DNA from: Acidobacteriota bacterium | GTDB lineage: Bacteria > Acidobacteriota > Terriglobia > Terriglobales > Acidobacteriaceae | Direction: 5' to 3' | NCBI GenBank assembly: GCA_021801945.1 | Contig: JAKABE010000280.1 | Span: 1 to 5,075 of the forward strand | DNA length: 5,075 nucleotides | Part shown: piece after piece, positions 1-5,075 of the stretch | Layout of the letters: the number at the start of each line of letters is the position of its first letter | Numbering within the stretch: the first letter of the stretch is position 1 | Notes under the pieces: model-generated | The model's database searches: none | Seen by the model: only the letters and a program-made list of their open reading frames with translations | What the model was told of the DNA's origin: nothing | Program-made: the position numbers and the translations under genes

Positions 1-1
1 G

Positions 2-1555
2 CTGGACTACGGGCTCCGCTACGAACTCTACACGCCCATCTCCGAGCGCGCCCATCGAACCTCGAGTTTCCTGCAGGTGAATCCGCCGCCCGGCGTGGCG
101 CAGGAGTATTTGATTAATCCGCAACCAACCTACCAGATGGGATGGAACGGCTGGGGGCCGCGCGTGCAGTTGGAGTGGAACGCGCCGAAGGGCGTGCGCG
201 TACATCTGGGCGGAGCCATCACGGTGATCCCGCCCAACCTGTGGCAGGATAATTTTCTGACCGGATCGACACCCTTCGTCGTGTATCCGCGCGTGAATGC
301 CTCGCGCGTCGCGACCATTCCCTATGGCTTCAAAATCACCTCCGATGAACTGCCTCGCACCTACACGCCGGAAGGACAGGATGTGCTGGCCAGCGGCAAT
401 CCCAAGGATGTGCCGGCGAACACCGTCATGGATGTGAACCGCTACCAGAACGATCTGGCGGCGGTCACGCCGGGCCATCAACTCTCGCTGCTGAATCTGA
501 GCGGCGTGGACCGGCGCTTTGGAGATGCCTATCTGGACACCTGGACACTCGGCCTGGAGCGGCAGATCGGGGGCCTCACCGCGGATGCGGCGTATGTGGG
601 AACTGCGGCGTCCCGCCTGCCACTGAACTGGTATCCGAATGGGTATCAGGGTGCGGACCCGGGCTTTGCGCCCTACACCGTCTTCAACAACGCGGGCCAG
701 GTGGCCGGGGGATTCGGCGTCGAGTCGGTGATCGCAGCCATGGCGCACTCCTCCTACCACGCGCTGCAGACTTCTCTTGCAGGAACCGTGGTGCACGGGG
801 GCCCCAGCATCCAGGCGGAGTACACGTGGTCGAAGTCTCTGGACAACACCAGCGGAGTAACCGGGGGCACCGGGTCAACAGGAGCCATTGCCCTGCCGAT
901 TTCGCAAGACCCCTTCAACACGCATCCAGAGAAGGGTCCGTCGAATTTCGATGTTGCGCACTCGTTCTCCGTGAGCGCGGCGCAGACGATCCACATGGAG
1001 GCGCTCGGATTCCTGCCGCCCTCAAGCCGTGTATTCACCGCGGGATGGCAACTGCTCAGCATCTCCTCGATCAGCAGCGGAGCGCCCTTCACGGTGTACT
1101 CCGGCATTCAACAGACCGGCGTAGGAACCAACGGGGCCGACCGGCCGGACCAGGTGGGGCAGCCGCAGTTGTCCACGGCGCACAGCAGCACGCGGCGCCG
1201 CGAGGACTACTTCGGGAGAGGTGCAAACAACGCTTCGTTCTTCTCGATTCCCATCGGAATCCCCGGAGGAACCGGACCGAATTCGGGACGCTTCGGCACC
1301 CTGGGCCGCAACACCTTTCGCGGGCCCGCCTACTACAACTTCGATTACGCGCTCATCAAGACCAACCCCATCGGCCAGCGGCGGAGCGGAATCGAGAGCG
1401 CGGACCTGCAGTTTCGCGCCGAGTTCTTCAACCTGTTTAACGTGGTCAACATGGGACTGCCGGCAAACACGATCCAAGGCTCGGGGTTCGGCGTGATCAG
1501 CCAGACCGCCGGCACCTCGCGGCAGATTCAGTTCTCGCTGAAACTGATTTATTGA
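2..1555 (+). CDS. Oar-like TonB-dependent outer-membrane receptor, C-terminal part (5' end outside window)
   Basis: The reading frame is open from position 2 to the TGA at 1553-1555, giving 517 visible residues. The GTG at 77 is internal, because the codons before it already encode family-like sequence (LDYGLRYELYTPISERAHRT), so the true start lies off the left edge. Seen: no N-terminal carboxypeptidase-regulatory or plug domain, only barrel-type sequence rich in aromatic and small residues. Motifs typical of acidobacterial Oar-like receptors are YTWSKSLDNTSG (visible residues about 274-285), GRNTFRGPAYYNFDYALIK just beyond residue 430, and FRAEFFNLFN (about 471-480). The protein ends in QIQFSLKLIY, with alternating hydrophobic residues and a terminal aromatic, as expected for recognition by the BAM assembly machinery. 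Family members usually have about 1000-1200 residues, so roughly half is present. It should sit in the outer membrane; the substrate cannot be told from this part. Nothing looks broken. The next gene converges on it 91 bases away. Confidence 0.88.
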   Translation: MDYGLRYELYTPISERAHRTSSFLQVNPPPGVAQEYLINPQPTYQMGWNGWGPRVQLEWNAPKGVRVHLGGAITVIPPNLWQDNFLTGSTPFVVYPRVNASRVATIPYGFKITSDELPRTYTPEGQDVLASGNPKDVPANTVMDVNRYQNDLAAVTPGHQLSLLNLSGVDRRFGDAYLDTWTLGLERQIGGLTADAAYVGTAASRLPLNWYPNGYQGADPGFAPYTVFNNAGQVAGGFGVESVIAAMAHSSYHALQTSLAGTVVHGGPSIQAEYTWSKSLDNTSGVTGGTGSTGAIALPISQDPFNTHPEKGPSNFDVAHSFSVSAAQTIHMEALGFLPPSSRVFTAGWQLLSISSISSGAPFTVYSGIQQTGVGTNGADRPDQVGQPQLSTAHSSTRRREDYFGRGANNASFFSIPIGIPGGTGPNSGRFGTLGRNTFRGPAYYNFDYALIKTNPIGQRRSGIESADLQFRAEFFNLFNVVNMGLPANTIQGSGFGVISQTAGTSRQIQFSLKLIY

Positions 1556-1587
1556 TCCACCGCGCCCTGGTGTGGGGGCCAGCGGCG

Positions 1588-1628
1588 AAAAACAGCGGGC
1601 CGCAGCGGAACATTTCGCTGCGGCCCGC
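1588..1628 (-). terminator. Intrinsic terminator of the dehydratase gene
   Basis: A perfect 13-bp stem pairs 1595-1607 (GCGGGCCGCAGCG) with 1616-1628 around an 8-base loop. Twelve of the 13 pairs are G-C. Read on the minus strand, the stem is followed by TG and then TTTTT (A5 at 1588-1592 on the plus strand), the classic rho-independent arrangement. It begins 18 bases past the stop codon of the minus-strand dehydratase. On the plus strand no T-tract follows (GCCAGACAAG), so it should serve the convergent receptor gene poorly, though the hairpin could still protect the 3' end of that transcript. Confidence 0.85.
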
Positions 1629-1646
1629 GCCAGACAAGAGTTTCGG

Positions 1647-2984
1647 TTACTGCTTGATCACGGTCCCATCCAGCTTGCGCACCACACCCCATCCTCCGTT
1701 CAGGTGGTTGCGATCCGTAAACGGGGCTTTCGCCGCTGCTTGCTCATCGATTTCGATGCCCCACCCCGGCGCTTCATTCACCCACAGATAGCCATCCTTC
1801 ATCACCGGGCAGCCGTGGAAGATCTCCTGGGTGCGTTCGTTAAATGGCGTGTACTCCTGGATGCCGAAGTTGGGAATCGCAATATCGAGCGTGATCTGCG
1901 CCATGTGTCCCACCGGCGAAACATCGCCTGGCCCGTGCCACGCCGTCTTGACGCCGAACTCCTCGGCCAGCACCGCGATTTTGCGCGCAGGGCTCAGGCC
2001 TCCCACCTGCGACAGATGACACCGGATGTAATCGATCAGACGGTTCTCAATCAGAGGTTGCCACTCGTGCGGGCTGTTGAACAGCTCGCCCATGGCCAGC
2101 GGCGTTGCGCAGTTCTGCCGAATCTGGCGAAAATAGTCGATATCTTCCGGCGAAAGCGGATCTTCGACAAAGAACATTTGGAGGTTCTCCACCCGCTTGC
2201 AGAACTCCACCGCCTCGTTCGGCGTCAGCCTCTCGTGCACATCGTGAAGCAGACCGACCTCCGGCCCCAGTTCCTGGCGGCAGATCTCCAGCATCTTCAG
2301 CGAACGGCGCATATCGTAAGCCGATTCGTAAAACGGTCCGGAATGCAGAGGCTTTAGATTCGAAGCACCGCCGGCCCGCGATCCGTACCCGGCCATGCCG
2401 GGAATCCCGATCTGCACCCGCACGTTGCGAAAACCCTCCGCCATGTACTTCTTTGCGGAGGCAACCACGTCGGGATAATCGGCGCCGCCGGCGTGGGCAT
2501 ACGCATCCACCGCCTCACGGCACTTGCCGCCCAGAAGCTGGTAGACAGGCATATTCGCCTGCCGGCCCTTGATGTCCCACAACGCCTCGTCCACGCCGCT
2601 GATGGCGTTGTTTAGCACCGGCCCATTCTTCCAGTAGGAGCTGTCGTAGCAGGATTGCCAGATATCCTCGATGCGATCGGCTCTTCTGCCCAGCAGCAGC
2701 GGCTTGAGGTATTTCTCCACAGCCGGCTTCACCAGGTCGGCTCGCTGGGTGAAGGTAGCGCACCCATACCCGTAAAGCCCGTCCTGATCGGTCGTCACCT
2801 TCACCACCGTCAGCCGCACACCCTCGGGTTCGCATTCAATTACGCTGATGTCCTTGATATGAGGCGAGGGCACGGCGCGCGTGGCCTTTACCACCTGTTC
2901 CTCTGCCTTGGAAAAGCGCGTGGCAATTCCCATAAATCCCGCACCCGCAATCGACTTCAATACCTGACGGCGATCCAATGGCAT
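1647..2984 (-). CDS. Tat-exported enolase-superfamily sugar-acid dehydratase (mannonate dehydratase/RspA type)
   Basis: This is a complete 445-residue protein. The ATG at 2984-2982 is preceded by AAAGGA seven bases upstream. Seen: residues 1-27 look like a twin-arginine signal (DRRQVLK with Arg5-Arg6, a short hydrophobic stretch, possible cleavage after SKA at 25-27). An enolase-type N-terminal capping domain follows (about 42-160), then the barrel. By homology to mannonate dehydratase (ManD), the metal ligands are Asp248, Glu274 (FFVED) and Glu300 (AMGE). Catalytic candidates are His250 (DVH), Arg189, Tyr200, His350 (AWHGPGDVSP) and Glu377 (PNFGIQEY). The family removes water from acid sugars such as D-mannonate or D-gluconate, giving 2-keto-3-deoxy acids, using Mg2+. 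Odd points: ManD enzymes are normally cytoplasmic, and the usual Trp-containing C-terminus (DGTMWNW) is replaced by DGTVIKQ. Substrate is therefore uncertain; another acid-sugar dehydratase or a low-activity RspA-like protein is possible. The gene stands alone, with its own terminator. Confidence 0.88.
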   Translation of the reverse strand: MPLDRRQVLKSIAGAGFMGIATRFSKAEEQVVKATRAVPSPHIKDISVIECEPEGVRLTVVKVTTDQDGLYGYGCATFTQRADLVKPAVEKYLKPLLLGRRADRIEDIWQSCYDSSYWKNGPVLNNAISGVDEALWDIKGRQANMPVYQLLGGKCREAVDAYAHAGGADYPDVVASAKKYMAEGFRNVRVQIGIPGMAGYGSRAGGASNLKPLHSGPFYESAYDMRRSLKMLEICRQELGPEVGLLHDVHERLTPNEAVEFCKRVENLQMFFVEDPLSPEDIDYFRQIRQNCATPLAMGELFNSPHEWQPLIENRLIDYIRCHLSQVGGLSPARKIAVLAEEFGVKTAWHGPGDVSPVGHMAQITLDIAIPNFGIQEYTPFNERTQEIFHGCPVMKDGYLWVNEAPGWGIEIDEQAAAKAPFTDRNHLNGGWGVVRKLDGTVIKQ

Positions 2985-2991
2985 AACAGAA

Positions 2992-2997
2992 TCCTTT
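2992..2997 (-). promoter_or_regulatory. Ribosome binding site of the dehydratase gene
   Basis: On the minus strand, GGGAAAGGATTCTGTT lies directly before the ATG. The AAAGGA core is seven bases from the start codon, a standard Shine-Dalgarno spacing. It fixes the start so that the protein begins with the twin-arginine segment rather than at a later methionine such as Met18. Confidence 0.7.
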
Positions 2998-3035
2998 CCC
3001 CTGAATGGGCGAGTTCGGCATTGTTTTTTTTAAGG

Positions 3036-3050
3036 CTCGTGCAGTACGAG
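3036..3050. repeat. Short inverted repeat in the dehydratase leader, possible operator
   Basis: CTCGT (3036-3040) and ACGAG (3046-3050) are perfect 5-base inverted arms around GCAGT. The element lies about 50 bases before the dehydratase ATG, next to the A8 run of the minus-strand leader. Position and symmetry would suit a regulator site, since genes of this family are often controlled by GntR- or LacI-type repressors. No regulator gene is in the window, and arms of this length arise by chance. Confidence 0.2.
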
Positions 3051-3250
3051 ATCGATTGCTCCGTCCGGCTGTTTTATCCTCACCACCAAGGGCGGAAAGT
3101 CATACAAAGATTTGGACTGCAGGAGCCAATTTAGATTTCAAGCGCGCCGCGGTTCACGCTTGAGAAGCATTCTTTCAAAGTCCAAGATCGGGATCGAGGT
3201 CATTCATGCACGCTTGCGCTGCGCAGAAATATCAATGAGCCCCAATTATA

Positions 3251-4104
3251 CAGAGCCGGTTGGATGCGGGGCTGAACTTCATCGACACCACCGATATGTA
3301 TTCGCGCTGGGTGCCCGGACACACGGGAGCGAATCGGAAACGATCATCGGCAACTGGCTCGTGAAGAGCGGGCGCCGCAAGGACGTGCTGGTTGGTGGCC
3401 ACCAAGCTCGGCGTCGAGATGGGCGAAGGCAAATCCGGCCCCAGCGCAAAGTACATCGCGCAGGCCGCGGACGATTCGCTGCTCCGGTTGCGGACCGATT
3501 ACATCGACCTCTACCAGGCCCACGCCAACGACGCCAACACCCCAGTCGAGGAAACCTTCGACGCCTTTGACCGGCTGGTGAAGGCCGGCAAGGTGCGTTA
3601 CATCGGGGCCTCAAATTACAGCGGAGTCCGTCTGGCCCAAGCCCTCGAAACCAGCCGCAAATATGGACTGGCGAACTATGTTTCGCCGCAGCCGCACTAC
3701 AACCTGGTAGAGCGCCAACGGTTCGAATCGGACCTGCTGCCGGTCATCCAGAAGTACGAGTTGGGGTAATCCCCCATTTTGCGCTGGCCTCCGTATTTCT
3801 TACCGGCAGGTATCACCGCGGCTCCAGCGATTCGCAGTCCGCGCGCGCCCCCATGGTGGAGAAGTACCGCAACGAGCGTGGCTAGGCGGTGGTGGACGCT
3901 CTCGATGAGATTGCAAATACGCACGCGCGGCATCTGCGCGCGCGGCCCTTGGCCTGGCTGCTGGCGCAACCCGGTATCACCTCGTCCATTGCCAGCGTCA
4001 CCAGCGACAGTCAGCTCGACGACCTGATCGCCGCGACCTCGCTCCAACTTACCCCGGGCGAGATTCGGCGGCTCAACGAGGTCAGCGCGCCGGTGGCTGC
4101 GTAA
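3251..4104 (+). pseudogene. Aldo/keto reductase pseudogene: N-terminus missing, three indels, one nonsense codon
   Basis: Homology begins near 3260 (LDAGLNFIDTTDMYSRWV) and ends at the TAA at 4102-4104. The pieces lie in frame 2 (3251-3328), frame 1 (3331-3390), frame 2 (3395-3766) and frame 1 (3766-4104). Each shift has a simple explanation: one G lost near 3329 (restoring HTGGESE), a 4-base TGGT duplication at 3389-3396 (restoring DVLVATK), and one G lost from the run at 3763-3766 (restoring ELGVIP). TAG at 3883-3885 interrupts NERG-x-AVVDALDE, where relatives usually have an aromatic residue. With the indels repaired, the remnant has 283 codons before the stop. Relatives have about 330, so some 45-50 N-terminal residues, including the first strands of the barrel, are gone; a TGA at 3236-3238 closes the frame upstream. 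The tetrad Asp (3284), Tyr (3299), Lys (3404) and His (3521) is still encoded, suggesting recent decay. Intact relatives are NADPH-dependent cytoplasmic carbonyl reductases. No product is expected. Confidence 0.88.
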
Positions 4105-4131
4105 AGGTTTCTGGAAAGCGGCCCGGAGGAA

Positions 4132-5075
4132 CTACACCCGCGCCGGCGCGCGCATGGCTTCCAGCGCCTCCGTCATCTCTCGGCCCAGTCTCTTCTGCGC
4201 TTCGCTATTGGGTTTCTCGCCCTGGCTGGTGATGTAGAAAACGTCGATGGCGGTTTCGCCTTCGGTGTCGATCAGGGCCACCTTGATGTTGCAGTCATGC
4301 GAGCTCAGCGTCAGCGCAATCTGCCGCAGCAGGCCGGGAAGATCCTGCGCAATCACCTGCAGCAGCGTCGAGTGCGACGAGGACTCGGAGTCGAACTCGA
4401 TCCGCGTCGGCACTTCCACCTTGATGTTGCCGGGATGGTTCAGGTGGCGCCGCGACGCAAGAAGCTGCTCCACCGAGACCTTCTGCGCCACCACGTCGTG
4501 CATACTTTCGAGGAAGCGATCCCGTTCGCTGGGGTTCAGTTCGAGCGTTCGAAAAACATCGGAGAAGTGGAAGCTGTCCACGATCACGCCGGCATCGTTG
4601 GAGAACGCGCCGGCGCGGATAATGTTCATGCCCCAGGCGGCCAGCGCCCCAGCCACGTCGGCAAACAAGCGGCTGCGGTCGCGGGTGATCACGGTCAGAT
4701 CGTAAAGCTGGCGGTTGGGACGCAGGTCGAGCTGCACGGGATCTTGTTCTAGATGCAGCGCCATCTGGAAATGGCGGCGAATCTGCTCCGGCAATCGGGT
4801 TTGCAGATAGCGCTGCGGCAGGCCCTCCAAAAACTGCCCGAGCTGCTCATATTGCGGAGGCGGCACCATGGAGCGGATGCGGTTGAGCAGCGTGGGATCG
4901 ATAGCCGCGTGATAGCGCGTCTCATCCACCGAGCGATCCATGAAGTTCGACGTAGCCATGTAAAACTGCCAGAGATTCTCCGCCTTCCACGGCGTCAGGG
5001 CCTCTGGATTGACGGCCTTGATGTCGGCAAACGTCATGATCGTGAGCATCTTGAGCAATTGAGGGTTGCCGAGCT
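4132..5075 (-). CDS. glnD: PII uridylyltransferase/uridylyl-removing enzyme GlnD, C-terminal part (5' end outside window)
   Basis: The minus-strand frame runs from the right edge to the TAG at 4134-4132, giving 313 visible residues. The TTG at 5058 is not the start, because the codons before it (LGNPQ) continue the family sequence. Seen: the end of the HD domain ([16 protein letters not shown]), whose Asp at visible residue 17 should be the last ligand of the H...HD...D metal site; a helical linker; ACT domain 1 (about 123-173, [20 protein letters not shown]); and ACT domain 2 (about 235-290, [20 protein letters not shown], then [14 protein letters not shown]). This order matches the GlnD C-terminus. 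The enzyme adds UMP to PII proteins under nitrogen limitation; its HD domain removes UMP, and the ACT domains sense glutamine. The nucleotidyltransferase domain lies beyond the window. The HD remnant argues against a stand-alone ACT protein. The gene ends 27 bases from the reductase remnant, and no terminator is obvious in that gap. Confidence 0.9.
   Translation of the reverse strand, partial: LGNPQLLKMLTIMTFADIKAVNPEALTPWKAENLWQFYMATSNFMDRSVDETRYHAAIDPTLLNRIRSMVPPPQYEQLGQFLEGLPQRYLQTRLPEQIRRHFQMALHLEQDPVQLDLRPNRQLYDLTVITRDRSRLFADVAGALAAWGMNIIRAGAFSNDAGVIVDSFHFSDVFRTLELNPSERDRFLESMHDVVAQKVSVEQLLASRRHLNHPGNIKVEVPTRIEFDSESSSHSTLLQVIAQDLPGLLRQIALTLSSHDCNIKVALIDTEGETAIDVFYITSQGEKPNSEAQKRLGREMTEALEAMRAPARV

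Larger units (their letters stand above)
2985..3250. other. Intergenic region between dehydratase and reductase remnant; no gene recognised
   Basis: This 266-base stretch is visibly more AT-rich than its flanks. It holds the dehydratase 5' leader, which reads as a run of eight A on the minus strand (T8 at 3024-3031), and a short inverted repeat CTCGT-GCAGT-ACGAG at 3036-3050. Two further pairs of 7-base inverted repeats are nested: TTGGACT/AGTCCAA at 3112-3118 and 3179-3185, and TCAAGCG/CGCTTGA at 3138-3144 and 3157-3163. The dehydratase promoter must lie here or just beyond, but I could not find a convincing -35/-10 pair with normal spacing. Reading frames through it resemble no known protein, and the missing N-terminus of the aldo/keto reductase is not present in any frame. 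Confidence 0.55.

Noticed and set aside
826..1440. Plus-strand open frame of 204 codons within the receptor
   Set aside because: It is an out-of-frame reading of barrel-encoding sequence with Arg/His/Gln-rich low-information content; the receptor frame is clearly the real one.
1572..2357. Plus-strand open frame of 261 codons
   Set aside because: It lies wholly antisense to the well-supported dehydratase, has an Arg/His-rich composition with no domain pattern, and starts inside the terminator region. It is a high-GC shadow frame.
3003..3031. Plus-strand terminator ending in T8
   Set aside because: Only a 4-bp AATG/CATT stem precedes the T-run, and no plus-strand gene ends there. The run is better seen as the A-rich leader of the dehydratase.
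3080..3131. Sigma-70 promoter for the dehydratase on the minus strand (TTGGCT with TGTATG, or GATAAA)
   Set aside because: Matches to the -35 and -10 consensus are weak or the spacing is wrong, so I could not defend a specific site.
3389..3396. Programmed ribosomal frameshift as an explanation for the reductase frame changes
   Set aside because: Three separate shifts, an in-frame TAG and a missing N-terminus do not fit programmed frameshifting. The TGGT duplication is not a slippery heptamer.
3112..3570. Plus-strand open frame of 152 codons as a separate gene
   Set aside because: Only positions about 3331-3390 resemble anything, namely the shifted part of the aldo/keto reductase. The rest is intergenic or out-of-frame reductase sequence.
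4247..4752. Two plus-strand open frames opposite glnD
   Set aside because: Both are antisense to conserved GlnD ACT-domain coding sequence and show no protein-like motif.
1..5075. tRNA or rRNA genes, CRISPR array, insertion sequence or defence system
   Set aside because: I saw no cloverleaf, regularly spaced repeat, transposase-like protein or nuclease/helicase motif on either strand.

Overview
The window looks like chromosomal DNA of a member of the Acidobacteriota, probably the class Acidobacteriia. It is GC-rich. Its left edge holds the C-terminal half of a large Oar-like TonB-dependent receptor of the kind greatly expanded in that phylum, with the typical FRAEFFNLFN motif and a final aromatic residue. 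The phylum call is an inference from protein style, not from a marker gene.

Layout. (1) Positions 2-1555, plus strand: receptor, open at the left edge. (2) Positions 1556-1646: a 91-base convergent gap with a strong 13-bp hairpin. A T-tract follows the hairpin only on the minus strand, so it terminates the next gene. (3) Positions 1647-2984, minus strand: complete enolase-superfamily dehydratase of the mannonate dehydratase/RspA type, with an unusual twin-arginine export signal. (4) Positions 2985-3250: a comparatively AT-rich gap with the dehydratase ribosome binding site, a T8 run and small inverted repeats, but no recognisable gene. (5) Positions 3251-4104, plus strand: a broken aldo/keto reductase lacking its N-terminus, with three indels and an in-frame TAG. 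(6) Positions 4132-5075, minus strand: C-terminal part of GlnD, the PII uridylyltransferase/uridylyl-removing enzyme, open at the right edge, with the end of the HD domain and two ACT domains.

How the genes relate. No two intact genes form an operon here. The receptor and the dehydratase converge, the dehydratase and the reductase remnant diverge, and the remnant converges on glnD. The receptor, exported dehydratase and former oxidoreductase could all fit use of plant- or microbe-derived sugar acids, but only adjacency suggests this. glnD is a core nitrogen-regulation gene unrelated to its neighbours.

I do not see a new defence system, mobile element, CRISPR array or RNA gene. The points most worth a second look are the export signal on the dehydratase with its altered C-terminus, and the reductase pseudogene, whose lesions can be reconstructed base by base.
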